Shown piece by piece: positions 51,901 through 60,784 of a stretch of 64,000 nucleotides of DNA; positions within the stretch are counted from its first letter, which is position 1; every line of letters starts with the position of its first letter. This DNA is from Nitrospira sp. Lineage in GTDB: Bacteria > Nitrospirota > Nitrospiria > Nitrospirales > Nitrospiraceae. The translations under genes and the position numbers were made by a program. The notes beneath the pieces were generated by a model. That model was given only the letters and a program-made list of their open reading frames with translations. It was not told where the DNA came from and searched no databases. The DNA lies in the NCBI GenBank assembly GCA_015709715.1, contig CP054184.1, forward strand, positions 1,039,001 to 1,103,000, read 5' to 3'.

Positions 51901-54079
51901 GGTTCGGGAGGGCAACGCACTCCGTTATATTTTGGCCGTCGGATTCGACATCAGCGTCCGCAAGCGGCAAGAGACACAACTCCTCGCCATCAATCGACGG
52001 CAACAGTGGCTCTATGAGTTGGCCGACGCTCTCAACCGCGCAGAGCCGCCGGCGCGACTCTACGAGCGGGCGTTGCAGGCGATGGTCGACGCGGTCCAAG
52101 CCGACCGGGCCGCGATCCTGCTCTTCGATGACGACGGCACCATGCGTTTCAAAGCCTCCCAAGGGTTATCCGATGAGTACCGGCGGGCCGTTGAAGGCCA
52201 TTCTCCTTGGACGAGGGACCATCGGGATCCGCCGCCCCTGTTCATCGATGATCTCGAGACCTCCGACCTCGAACCCGAATTGCGAGCGACCATCCGGCGT
52301 GAGGGCGTCCGGGCTTTAGCCTTCATCCCCCTGACCTACAGCGAACAATTACTCGGAAAATTCATGCTCTACTTCGACCGTCCGCATCGGATGACCGACG
52401 AGGACATCGCCTGGAGCCAGGCCCTAGCCACCACGCTGGCGCTGGGCATCGCGCGGGCCAAGGCCGATGAGATCCTGCGCGCCCGGGAGGAACGACTCCG
52501 ATTGGCCATGGAGGCGGGAAGGATGGGTGCGTGGGATCTCAACCTCCACACCGGCGAGACCACCTGGGACGCCAAACAATATGAACTCTTCGGGAGGCCG
52601 GTGGACCGCCCGCTACGCCGCGCGGAGGAGTTCTACGATGCCCTCCACCCGGACGACCGGGCCCAGGTACAAGAGGCGGCACAGCGCGCGCATCGGTCCG
52701 GCCTGTTCTCCGCGGAATTTCGTATCGTGACTCCGGACGGCGGCATACGTTGGTTGTCCGGGCAGGGTGCGACGGTCACCGATGAGCAGGGCCGCCCGGT
52801 GCGTATGGTCGGCATCAACTACGACATCACCGAGCGCAAGCGGGTGGAGGAAGATCTTCAGCGCTCAGCCGCCGAACTTGAGTGCCGCGTGGCGGAGCGG
52901 ACGATCGAACTGACCGAGTCGCGCGAACAGCTGCGCGCCTTGGCCAGAGAACTCAACCTTGCAGGGCAACGGGAGCGCCAACACCTCGCGGCGGAATTAC
53001 ACGACTACCTGGCACAACTCCTGGCGTTGAGCCGCATCCGGCTGGCTCAAGCCATGCAGCATTCGGTGTCTCCCGTCCTGGGCCGAACCTTGAGCGAGTT
53101 GCAGGAGGTCATCGATCAGGCCTTGACCTATACCAGAACCTTGGTGGCGCAGCTCAGCCCGCCGATCCTGAAGGAATTCGGACTGCCGATGGCCTTGCGC
53201 TGGCTGGCCGAACAGATGGTTCAACGTGATCTCCGAGTGTCGCTGGACCTGGGGCCGGAGCATCTCCCCCTGCCGGAAGATCAGGCCATGCTGCTGTTCC
53301 AGTCGGTCCGTGAACTCCTCATGAACGTGGTCAAACATGCCGCCGCGAAGGAGGCCGCCATCACCGTGCGGGTGAACCAGGGATGGCTCTCCATTACGGT
53401 GACGGATCGTGGCGTCGGCTTCGCCCATGTGGACAAGGCTGCGCTGCGCGAAGAGGGACACGTGCCGGGGTTCGGCCTGTTCAGCATCCGGGAACGAATG
53501 CTCGCCCTGGGAGGGCGGTTCGAATTGCGTTCGGTCCTAGGCCACGGCACCGAAGCGACGTTGATCGCTCCGCTGGCGTCCTCAACCGACCAGGGGAGCA
53601 GCCGACCGGCCGCTGCCGGCCTGCGCACGATCCCGGCGTCCACCGATGCGTCCGCAAATCAGCCACTCGAGGGCAGCCATCCGCTCGAAAAAACGCCGAA
53701 GACCCGCGTGCTGATCGCGGATGACCATGCGATGGTCCGGCAAGGGCTCTGCGGGCTCCTCGCAGGCTACGCGGACATCGAGGTGGTGGCTGAAGCAGCG
53801 ACCGGCAAGGAAGCGGTGACGCTGGCGCAGCAGTGGCTGCCCGACGTCGTCTTGATGGACGTGAACATGCCGAGCATGGACGGCATCGAAGCCACCAGGC
53901 AGATCAAGAAATCCCAGCCCGCTACGATCGTGATCGGCCTCTCCGTCCAAGACGCCGCCCATGTGGGCGCGGTCATGCGCGAAGCCGGCGCCGTCGCCTT
54001 CCTCAACAAGGAAGCTGCCGTCGAAGACCTCTATCAAACCATTCAAACCGCCCGAAACGGATTATTGAGCGCCCGATGA
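48956..54079 (+). CDS. Giant hybrid sensor with two histidine kinase modules and two receivers
   Basis: A 1707-residue protein from ATG 48956; GTG 48944 is a four-residue longer alternative, and neither has a clear Shine-Dalgarno. Domains in order: PAS (about 40-155), GAF (about 160-335), HisKA with His357 in FFSNVSHEFRTP, HATPase (about 445-565), receiver (about 621-740, VLVADDNADMRHY), PAS, PAS, GAF (about 1030-1180), PAS (about 1180-1305), a HisKA_3-type dimerisation helix with His1349 in LAAELHDYLAQLL, second HATPase (ELLMNVVKHA), and a NarL-like receiver with Asp1635 (VVLMDVNMPSMDG). There is no DNA-binding domain or membrane helix. One protein thus holds two complete kinases. It overlaps the next gene by four bases. 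Confidence 0.9.
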   Translation: MNSHDLLRWLAGSEMGGRIRTLDWAKTPLGPIEQWPAALVSTLGVCVTARFPMAIYWGRDRWLLYNDAWRPILGDKHPWALGRPAHQVWPELWETIHPLFEAVQTQAQGTWRSDELLPMQRFGYTEECYFDYSFNPIRGQDGTVEGILNIVQETTYRVLNERRTHLLRELASQSGSAQDDDHACALTLRVLATDPADIPFALLYRLDRNRKQAVLAGSVGLEESSPARQQALSLSQEGLAGGWPLDAAVRQGRALIVDDLADRFGRLPGGTWPEPTRQALILPITQSGDETGDVWLVAGVSPRRPLDADYQHFIGMVASQIGLTLAHACAYGEERRRAEALAELDRAKTAFFSNVSHEFRTPLTLMLGPLEEELRERPQTTRLEVAHRNSLRLLKLVNTLLDFSRIEAGRTEAQYQPTDLAAFSADLASGFRSAIERAGLRFIIDCPPLPQPVSVDRSMWEKIVLNLLSNAFKHTFHGEIELSMRHGAEGATLVVRDTGVGIPADALPRLFERFYRVHNRQSRTHEGSGIGLALVREVVQLHGGTVRVESRLDEGSTFCVTLPWGKDHLQPEQIGPGLPAVSPTTAAAPYLEEALRWLPDSQEDQDLPQAQDAPADPTAARARVLVADDNADMRHYILRLLRERYDVVAVADGLAALAEIRRRPPDLVLSDIMMPQLDGAGLVRTLRADPALQTIPIILLSARAGEESRVEGLEQGADDYLVKPFGARDLLARVATHLNLARIRRDAEAAMLRTKTFLERITASTPDVLFVFDLQEGSPVYVNRSLDTVLGYSLAQLHAMPGDPLSCLVHPEDLPAVREWLDGFQSAPDDEVREHVHQVRHSDGTYRRFLVRATVFERTGDGRAKQIIGSARDVTDQQRAEEALRRSEARFRAIVSQATAAVAQTDLTGRFLFVNRRFCNLLGYSESELLGMRMQEVTDPEDLPHNLELFHRLVNGGPDFILEKRYRRKDGTAVWASVSVGGVREGNALRYILAVGFDISVRKRQETQLLAINRRQQWLYELADALNRAEPPARLYERALQAMVDAVQADRAAILLFDDDGTMRFKASQGLSDEYRRAVEGHSPWTRDHRDPPPLFIDDLETSDLEPELRATIRREGVRALAFIPLTYSEQLLGKFMLYFDRPHRMTDEDIAWSQALATTLALGIARAKADEILRAREERLRLAMEAGRMGAWDLNLHTGETTWDAKQYELFGRPVDRPLRRAEEFYDALHPDDRAQVQEAAQRAHRSGLFSAEFRIVTPDGGIRWLSGQGATVTDEQGRPVRMVGINYDITERKRVEEDLQRSAAELECRVAERTIELTESREQLRALARELNLAGQRERQHLAAELHDYLAQLLALSRIRLAQAMQHSVSPVLGRTLSELQEVIDQALTYTRTLVAQLSPPILKEFGLPMALRWLAEQMVQRDLRVSLDLGPEHLPLPEDQAMLLFQSVRELLMNVVKHAAAKEAAITVRVNQGWLSITVTDRGVGFAHVDKAALREEGHVPGFGLFSIRERMLALGGRFELRSVLGHGTEATLIAPLASSTDQGSSRPAAAGLRTIPASTDASANQPLEGSHPLEKTPKTRVLIADDHAMVRQGLCGLLAGYADIEVVAEAATGKEAVTLAQQWLPDVVLMDVNMPSMDGIEATRQIKKSQPATIVIGLSVQDAAHVGAVMREAGAVAFLNKEAAVEDLYQTIQTARNGLLSAR

Positions 54080-57000
54080 CACGATTCCATCAAAAGCCGA
54101 ACCCGATCCTTTCCATCGCCCTCGTCCTATCCATCGCGGCGGTGTTTGTATCCGAGTTCTACACGAAGCTCGGCATCACCGTCTGGGTGGTGTATCTCAT
54201 TCCCTTGGTCCTGTCGTATCTCACCTGGAACCCGCTCGTCCCCGTCGCCGTGGGTAGCATCGCCTCGCTTCTCATCCTAATCGGCCTGGTGATCAGCCCG
54301 GTCGGCATCGATCCCTCCCTGTCCTTGATCAACCGAGGCATGGGGGCCGGCACGGCCCTGGCGTTGGCGGCCTTCGGCCACCAATTCATCCGTGGTCGAC
54401 TGGCCGTGCGCAAGGAGGAATGGGTACGGATGGGGCAGACCAAACTCAGCGAACGCATGATGGGAGATCAGAGCCTCCGGACCCTCGGCGAAAACATCCT
54501 GCAGGGCCTGGCCGAGTATGTAGGGGCACAGGGCGGGGCGATCTTCATCGACGACGGGTTCGGATTCCACCGCACGGCCACCTTCGGCGTGCCGGAAGGC
54601 GCCGCTCTGCCGGAACGATTCCAAGTCGGAGACGGGTTGTTGGGCCACGCCCTTCAACAGAAGCAGACGATCGTCGTACAGGACCTGCCGGACGGATATT
54701 TCACGATCGGCTCCGCCCTCGGACGCAGCGCTCCGCGGCACTTGCTCATCACGCCGCTCGGGGCGGACGGCGTGATCAACACGGTGTTGGAACTGGGGTT
54801 TTTCCATCGCGTACACGACTCGGATAAGGAATTGCTCGGCCGCTTGGCAGAGTCGATCGCCACGGCGGTCCGGGGGGCTCGCTACCGCAACCGCCTGCAG
54901 GAGCTCCTCGAAGAGACGCAACGTCAAGCGGAAGAGCTGCAGGTTCAGAGCGAAGAACTGCGGGTGGCGAACGAGGAACTCGAGGAACAAAGCCGAGCCC
55001 TGAAGGAATCCCATGGCCGACTCGAACAACAGCAGGCCGAATTGGAACAGACGAATTCCCAATTGGAGGAGCAGGCTCAGCTGCTGGAGGGGCAAAAAGA
55101 CGAATTAAGCAACGCCGCGGCGATTTCGGAAGCGCAAAAGCGGCAGTTGGAACGGGTGAGTCGGTACAAGTCCGAATTCCTCGCCAACATGTCCCACGAG
55201 ATGCGGACGCCGCTGAACTCGACCCTCATCTTGGCCAAGCTCCTCGCCGACAACCCGCAGGGCAATCTGACGCCGGAACAAGTCAAATCGGCCGCCACGA
55301 TCGAATCGGCCGGCCATGATCTGCTGACGTTGATCGACGATGTGCTGGACTTGGCCAAGGTGGAGGCAGGCCGCATCGACCTGACTCCCGGCCAGGTGTC
55401 GCTGCAACGCTTGATCGACAGCCTGCACGCCCTCTTTCAGCCCTTGGCGACCCAAAAGGGATTGCAGCTCCAGATGCGGCGCGCGCCCGGAACTCCGGAG
55501 TCCATCGAAACCGACTGGCAGCGGCTCGAACAGGTGTTGAAAAATTTGCTATCCAACGCCATCAAGTTCACCGAAGCCGGCCGGGTCTCGCTCGACATTG
55601 CCCACCTGCCGGACGGACGTCTGGCCTTCGCCGTGGAGGACACGGGCATCGGTATCTCGCCCGATCAGCACGACCTCATCTTCGAGCCGTTCTGTCAAGG
55701 CGACGGCACCACCAACCGCAAATACGGTGGCACCGGTCTGGGCCTGTCGATTTCACGCGAGTTCGTTCGCCTCTTGGGCGGCGACATTCATCTTGCCAGC
55801 ACGCCGGGACAGGGCAGTACGTTCACGATCCACCTCCCGCAAAGGATTCCCTCGTCCCCTCCGTTGCGGTCGGCCCCCATGGCTTCGTCCCCGCTCCCTT
55901 GCGAGCCCCCCGCCCCCATGCTCGCGTCTCCTTCGGGCGCTCCGCGCGTGAACGGCAACGCCCTGCGGACCGACGACGATCGGGAACGGCTCGACGACCA
56001 TCGCCGCGTGATCCTGATCGTAGAGGACGACGAGGCCTTCTCTCGCATCCTTGCGGACCTGGCCCACGAGATGAACTTCAATGTGCTCATCGGTAACACA
56101 GCCGGCGAGGCCCTGGCGTTGGCCAGACAGTACCTTCCGAGCGCGGTGGTCCTCGACATCGGACTGCCTGACCACTCCGGCCTCTCCGTCATCGACCGCC
56201 TGAAGACCGACGTGCGCACCAGACATATCCCCGTTCACGTGATCTCCGGCCACGACCATGCCAAAACCGCCCTCTCGCTGGGTGCCGTCGGCTATATGCT
56301 CAAGCCGGTGAAACGCGAGCAGCTCGTGGAAGCCTTCCGCCAGTTCGAAACGCGCCTCACGGATAAACCCCGGCGGGTGCTCATCGTAGAGGACGATCCT
56401 GCGCAGCGCGACAGTCTCCATCTGTTGATCGGGTCGGACGACGTCGAGACCGTCGGAGCGGCAAGCGCCGCCGAGTGTCTGTCGCAACTTGCCGAACGCA
56501 CCTTCGACTGCATGGTGCTCGACCTCACGCTGCCGGATGCCTCCGGCTTTTCTTTGCTGGAAACCATCAGCCGCGAGGAACACCTCGCCTTCCCGCCGGT
56601 CATTGTCTACACGGGCCGCGACCTCTCGGCCGATGAGGAACAACGGCTTCGCAAATATTCGCATTCCGTGATCATCAAGGGCGCCAAATCTCCCGAGCGC
56701 CTGCTCGACGAAGTCACCCTGTTTCTCCACCAGGTCGTCACCGCCCTGCCGCCTGAACAGCAGCGCATGTTGGAAAAGGCCCGCAACCGCAATGCCGTCC
56801 TGGAGGGCCGCCGCATCCTGATCGTGGAGGACGACGTGCGGAATATCTTCGCCTTGAGTGCGGTCTTGGAACCCCATGGAGCCAAGATCGACATCGCGCG
56901 GAATGGCCGCGAATGTTTGGCACTGTTGGAGTCTTCCATGCAGAGCGAGGATCGACGCATCGATGTGGTGCTGATGGACATCATGATGCCCGAGATGGAC

Positions 57001-57189
57001 GGGCTGGCGGCCATGCGCGCCATCCGCGAGAGGCCAGAATGGCGGAAGTTACCCATCATCGCCCTCACCGCCAAGGCGATGAAGGACGATCAGGAACAGG
57101 CCCTCTCGGCCGGGGCCAACGACTATATGGCCAAGCCGCTCGATGTCGATCAATTGCTTTCGCTGGTGCGCGTATGGATGCCGCGATGA
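54076..57189 (+). CDS. Membrane hybrid histidine kinase with three receiver domains
   Basis: A 1037-residue protein from ATG 54076 (ATGA overlap). Two or three N-terminal membrane helices (about 11-95), a GAF domain (about 130-265), a long coiled coil (about 275-360, ELQVQSEELRVANEELEEQS), HisKA with His374 (FLANMSHEMRTP), HATPase (about 485-595, ending GGTGLGLSISREF), and three receivers: VILIVEDDEAF (about 644), VLIVEDDPAQR (about 767) and ILIVEDDVRNIF (about 913). Their phospho-acceptor regions AVVLDIGLPD, CMVLDLTLPD and VVLMDIMMPE all keep the Asp. CheR and CheB follow in overlapping frames. Confidence 0.92.
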   Translation: MTRFHQKPNPILSIALVLSIAAVFVSEFYTKLGITVWVVYLIPLVLSYLTWNPLVPVAVGSIASLLILIGLVISPVGIDPSLSLINRGMGAGTALALAAFGHQFIRGRLAVRKEEWVRMGQTKLSERMMGDQSLRTLGENILQGLAEYVGAQGGAIFIDDGFGFHRTATFGVPEGAALPERFQVGDGLLGHALQQKQTIVVQDLPDGYFTIGSALGRSAPRHLLITPLGADGVINTVLELGFFHRVHDSDKELLGRLAESIATAVRGARYRNRLQELLEETQRQAEELQVQSEELRVANEELEEQSRALKESHGRLEQQQAELEQTNSQLEEQAQLLEGQKDELSNAAAISEAQKRQLERVSRYKSEFLANMSHEMRTPLNSTLILAKLLADNPQGNLTPEQVKSAATIESAGHDLLTLIDDVLDLAKVEAGRIDLTPGQVSLQRLIDSLHALFQPLATQKGLQLQMRRAPGTPESIETDWQRLEQVLKNLLSNAIKFTEAGRVSLDIAHLPDGRLAFAVEDTGIGISPDQHDLIFEPFCQGDGTTNRKYGGTGLGLSISREFVRLLGGDIHLASTPGQGSTFTIHLPQRIPSSPPLRSAPMASSPLPCEPPAPMLASPSGAPRVNGNALRTDDDRERLDDHRRVILIVEDDEAFSRILADLAHEMNFNVLIGNTAGEALALARQYLPSAVVLDIGLPDHSGLSVIDRLKTDVRTRHIPVHVISGHDHAKTALSLGAVGYMLKPVKREQLVEAFRQFETRLTDKPRRVLIVEDDPAQRDSLHLLIGSDDVETVGAASAAECLSQLAERTFDCMVLDLTLPDASGFSLLETISREEHLAFPPVIVYTGRDLSADEEQRLRKYSHSVIIKGAKSPERLLDEVTLFLHQVVTALPPEQQRMLEKARNRNAVLEGRRILIVEDDVRNIFALSAVLEPHGAKIDIARNGRECLALLESSMQSEDRRIDVVLMDIMMPEMDGLAAMRAIRERPEWRKLPIIALTAKAMKDDQEQALSAGANDYMAKPLDVDQLLSLVRVWMPR

Positions 57190-58025
57190 CGCCCGACGCG
57201 CCGACGAAAACCGAAGACATCGAACTGCGGTTATTCCTGGATGCGATGTATTCGCAATATCACTACGACTTTCGCGGATACTCCAAGGCGTCGCTCAAGC
57301 GCCGGCTGCTGCTCGCCTGCCAACGGATGGGCTGCTCGACCCTCTCCGCGCTCCAAGAGCGGCTGCTCCACGACCGGGCGGTGCTTCCGCAACTTCTCAA
57401 TTACCTGACCGTGCAGGTGAGCGACATGTTCCGCGACCCGGCCTATTTCCGCACCATCCGCGAACAGGTCATTCCCCACCTCAGGACCTATCCCTCTCTC
57501 AAGGTCTGGGTGGCCGGCTGCAGCACCGGCGAAGAATTGTATTCCTTCGCCATCCTGTTCCGGGAGGAAGGACTGGAAGGCAAGACCATGTTCTACGCCA
57601 CCGACATCAACGGCGCGGCCCTCGCCAAGGCGGAAGCCGGCGTGTACGACCTGCAGCGCCTCGCCCTCTTTACCAAGAACCATCGTCTGTCCGGCGGGAA
57701 CGGCTCCCTATCCGCCCATTACAGCGCGGCGTACGGAGCCGCTCGGTTCGACAAGAGCCTGCGCCGGCGGACGGTCTTTTCCGACCATAGTTTGGCGTCG
57801 GATTCCGTCTTCGCCGAAGTACACTTGATCTCCTGCCGCAACGTGCTGATCTATTTCGATCGTCCGCTGCAGGACCGCGCGGTGGGGCTGTTCAAGGATG
57901 CGCTGGTGCGCAAGGGGTTCCTCGGGGTGGGCGCCAGGGAAAGCCTGCGCTTCAATGCGCACGCGAAACATTTCAGCGAATTTCTCCCCGCCGAGCGGGT
58001 CTACCAAAAACAGGGCGACACATGA
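57186..58025 (+). CDS. CheR-type protein-glutamate methyltransferase
   Basis: A 279-residue SAM-dependent methyltransferase from ATG 57186 (ATGA overlap with the kinase stop). N-terminal helical CheR_N (about 10-80, YHYDFRGYSKASLKRRLLLAC), then CheR with the SAM motif VWVAGCSTGEELYSFAI, YATDING and LISCRNVLIYFD. No MCP or CheA is in the window, so its substrate may not be a chemoreceptor. Such CheR/CheB pairs linked to kinases are known in other signalling clusters. Confidence 0.94.
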   Translation: MTPDAPTKTEDIELRLFLDAMYSQYHYDFRGYSKASLKRRLLLACQRMGCSTLSALQERLLHDRAVLPQLLNYLTVQVSDMFRDPAYFRTIREQVIPHLRTYPSLKVWVAGCSTGEELYSFAILFREEGLEGKTMFYATDINGAALAKAEAGVYDLQRLALFTKNHRLSGGNGSLSAHYSAAYGAARFDKSLRRRTVFSDHSLASDSVFAEVHLISCRNVLIYFDRPLQDRAVGLFKDALVRKGFLGVGARESLRFNAHAKHFSEFLPAERVYQKQGDT

Positions 58026-58624
58026 ACGCGCTCAGCGTCGATCTGTCCCTGCACCATATCGAAGCCGTGGTGATCGGCGCGTCGGCGGGCGCCATTGCGT
58101 CGCTCTCGCAACTGCTTCCACCTTTGGGGCCCGATTATCCCCTGGCGATTTTAGTGACGGTGCATGTGCCCCCTGATCAGCCCAACACGATTCCGGCCCT
58201 GTTGCAGACCAAATGCCGCCTCACCGTCAAGGAAGCGGAAGACAAGGAACCCATCCTGCCCGGCACCGTGTACTTCGCTCCACCGGACTACCATCTGCTG
58301 GTCGAGACGGATCGGCGCCTCTCGCTGTCGAACGAAGAACCGGTGAACTTTTCGCGCCCCTCGATCGATGTGTTGTTCGAATCGGCAGCGGACGTCTACG
58401 GGAGGACTCTTTTGGCCCTCATCTTGACCGGGGCCAACCACGACGGAGCGCAAGGGGCCTGCGCGGTCAGCGAAGCGGGCGGCACCGTCCTCGTGCAGAC
58501 GCCGGATTCGGCCACGGCACGCATGATGCCGGCATCCACCCTGGCCGCCTGCCGAAATGCCAGGGCCTTGAGCCTCGAGGACCTCACCGAAGTATTGGCC
58601 TCGCGCGGCCGAAGGGAGTCGTGA
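58022..58624 (+). CDS. CheB-type methylesterase domain protein (no receiver)
   Basis: A 200-residue protein, the CheB catalytic domain alone. Putative catalytic triad: Ser21 (VVIGASAGAIASL), His48 (VTVHVPPDQP) and Asp141 (TGANHDGAQG), with spacing like that of known CheB. The regulatory receiver is missing; the neighbouring kinase begins with one, so control could be in trans. Overlaps CheR by four bases and the next gene by one. Confidence 0.94.
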   Translation: MNALSVDLSLHHIEAVVIGASAGAIASLSQLLPPLGPDYPLAILVTVHVPPDQPNTIPALLQTKCRLTVKEAEDKEPILPGTVYFAPPDYHLLVETDRRLSLSNEEPVNFSRPSIDVLFESAADVYGRTLLALILTGANHDGAQGACAVSEAGGTVLVQTPDSATARMMPASTLAACRNARALSLEDLTEVLASRGRRES

Positions 58625-60705
58625 TGCCGTCCGGTCACGCGAAATTCCTCCTCGTCGACGACCACGAGGCCAACCTCGTGGCGCTCAGCGCAGTATTGTC
58701 CCACGACGGCGTAGAGATGTTGCGGGCCCGGTCCGGCCGCGAAGCCTTGGAGCTACTGCTCCGCCACGACATCGCGCTCGCCGTCATCGACGTGCAGATG
58801 CCGATCATGGACGGATTCGAGCTGGCGGAGCTGATGCGGGGCTCGCGACGGACGCAGCATGTCCCCATCATTTTCCTGACGGCGGGACCACAGGACAATC
58901 TACACCGGTTCCGGGGCTACCAAGCCGGAGGCGTCGATTTTCTTTACAAACCGATCGAGCCGAATGTGCTGCGCAGCAAGGCTGCCATTTTCCTCGACCT
59001 CTATCAGCAGCGGGAGGAACTGGCCCGGCAACGGGACAAATTCCTGACCCTCGCCGAGGAAAAGGCGCGGCTGTTGCGGGAACGCGACGAGGCCGACCGT
59101 CGTCTGCGCGAAAGCGAATCGCGCTTCCGAACCTTGGCCGACAGCGCGCCGGTCATCATTTGGATGAACGGACCGGAGGGCTGTGAATTCGTCAATCAAT
59201 CCTGTTTGGACTTCCTAGGCATCAACCGCCTGGAGGACGTCAATCGGTGCGACTGGACCGAGTACGTCCACCCCGACGACCAGGCCCACGCCGCCGCACG
59301 CTACCGCCAGGCCGTCGCCGATCACACGCGCTTCGAAGCCTCCTTCCGCTGCCGACGACGGGACGGCACCTATCGATGGTTGCGCAGCGTCGGGATGCCT
59401 ATGCTGTCCGAGGCCGGCGACCTGCATGGCTATCTGGGCGCGAGCTTCGACGTGACCGAGAACAAGGAAGCGGAGGAACGTCTTCAGCGATGGAGCGTGG
59501 ACTTGGAGCGGGCCGTCAACCAGAAGACCGGCGAGCTGCGCCGATCGCAAGAGCAGTTGCGTGCGCTCGCGAACGAACTGAACCTGACCGAGCAACGCGA
59601 ACGCAAACGCCTCGCCACGGAGTTGCACGATTACCTCGCCCAACTCCTGGTCGTCGTGCGCATGAAGTTGCGCCAGACCGTGCCGCTGATCACCGGAGCG
59701 CGTGTCTCGGACCTCTTGAAAGAAGCCGACCAGGCCCTCACCCAATCCCTCGAATACACCCGCTCCTTGGTGGCCGAACTCACGCCGCCGACCTTGAAGG
59801 AATTCGGCCTGCTGGATGCCATGACCTGGCTGGCCGCCCAGATGCAGCGCCATGGCCTCACCGTCACGGTCCAGCAAGATACCGACGAGCCGGCGATTCC
59901 CGAAGATCAAGCCGTGCTGCTGTTCCAGTCCGTGCGCGAGCTGTTGTTCAACGTGCTCAAACACGCCAGGGCGAAGGAGGCGACCATTACCGTCGCCCTG
60001 ACGGACGACGACAAGCTGCAGGTGGTGGTATCGGACAACGGCTGCGGGTTTGTCCCACATCCTCAAGACCGAGGAGCCGCCCCCGCTCAGTTCGGCCTCT
60101 TCAGCATTCAGGAACGGATGGCGGCGATGGGTGGACGGCTGGACATCGAGTCCGCCTTAGGAGGCGGCACCCGCGCCATCTTGACCACCCCCTATTGGCC
60201 GATCCCGGCCAAGACGGATGAGGAAGCTGCGATAACCAGGCCGGCGGTTGTCGATCCCGTGGCGCCGCAGGCTGCGGCGACGGACCAGGCTTCTGCTCCG
60301 CGCGGGCGCTCGACCATCGGCATTCTGCTGGTGGATGATCACGCCATGGTCCGGCAGGGACTCCGCAGCATGTTGGAAAACTACAGCGACGTGGCGGTCG
60401 TGGGCGAGGCCTCGGACGGCAACGAGGCCATCCTATCGGTCGAACGGCTCCGGCCGACCGTCGTGGTGATGGACATCAACATGCCGAACACCAACGGGAT
60501 TGATGCCACGGCGGAAATCAAGTCACGCCACCCTCACATCACGGTGATCGGCCTCTCCGTGCAGAATACGGGAGAGGCGCGCGAGGCCATGCTCCATGCG
60601 GGAGCCACGGCGCTGCTGTCGAAGGAAGCCGCGGTGGACGAGCTGTACGAGGCGATCCGACAGGCCCTGACGGACGAGCAGCCCCGTTGCGGCGCCACGC
60701 CGTGA
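58624..60705 (+). CDS. Receiver-PAS-histidine kinase-receiver hybrid protein
   Basis: A 693-residue cytoplasmic protein from ATG 58624, one base overlapping the CheB stop. Domains: receiver (about 7-125, FLLVDDHEANLVALS, Asp in AVIDVQMPIMDG), coiled coil, PAS_3 (about 165-285), a HisKA_3-like module with His335 (LATELHDYLAQLL), HATPase (LFNVLKHARAKEA) and a NarL-like receiver (GILLVDDHAMVRQGL; VVVMDINMPNTNG). No HTH follows, although such receivers normally carry one. It closely parallels the kinase halves of the 48956 and 60785 proteins. Last gene of the kinase operon. Confidence 0.92.
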   Translation: MPSGHAKFLLVDDHEANLVALSAVLSHDGVEMLRARSGREALELLLRHDIALAVIDVQMPIMDGFELAELMRGSRRTQHVPIIFLTAGPQDNLHRFRGYQAGGVDFLYKPIEPNVLRSKAAIFLDLYQQREELARQRDKFLTLAEEKARLLRERDEADRRLRESESRFRTLADSAPVIIWMNGPEGCEFVNQSCLDFLGINRLEDVNRCDWTEYVHPDDQAHAAARYRQAVADHTRFEASFRCRRRDGTYRWLRSVGMPMLSEAGDLHGYLGASFDVTENKEAEERLQRWSVDLERAVNQKTGELRRSQEQLRALANELNLTEQRERKRLATELHDYLAQLLVVVRMKLRQTVPLITGARVSDLLKEADQALTQSLEYTRSLVAELTPPTLKEFGLLDAMTWLAAQMQRHGLTVTVQQDTDEPAIPEDQAVLLFQSVRELLFNVLKHARAKEATITVALTDDDKLQVVVSDNGCGFVPHPQDRGAAPAQFGLFSIQERMAAMGGRLDIESALGGGTRAILTTPYWPIPAKTDEEAAITRPAVVDPVAPQAAATDQASAPRGRSTIGILLVDDHAMVRQGLRSMLENYSDVAVVGEASDGNEAILSVERLRPTVVVMDINMPNTNGIDATAEIKSRHPHITVIGLSVQNTGEAREAMLHAGATALLSKEAAVDELYEAIRQALTDEQPRCGATP

Positions 60706-60726
60706 TCGGGGGTCGGCGTTCAGCCC

Positions 60727-60773
60727 CCTATCGTTATCCCTAGTTGGCGAATACGACCCAAACCGATTAGGAT
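60727..60773 (+). promoter_or_regulatory. Dyad operator plus -10 (site 9), PAS-kinase gene
   Basis: CCTATCGTTATCCCTAGT (60727-60744), a weak left arm and perfect right arm, then 23 bp to TAGGAT (60768-60773). The start codon is only 12 bp after the -10, so a near-leaderless transcript is implied, or the -10 differs. Confidence 0.45.
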
Positions 60774-60784
60774 CTCCTCCGCAC

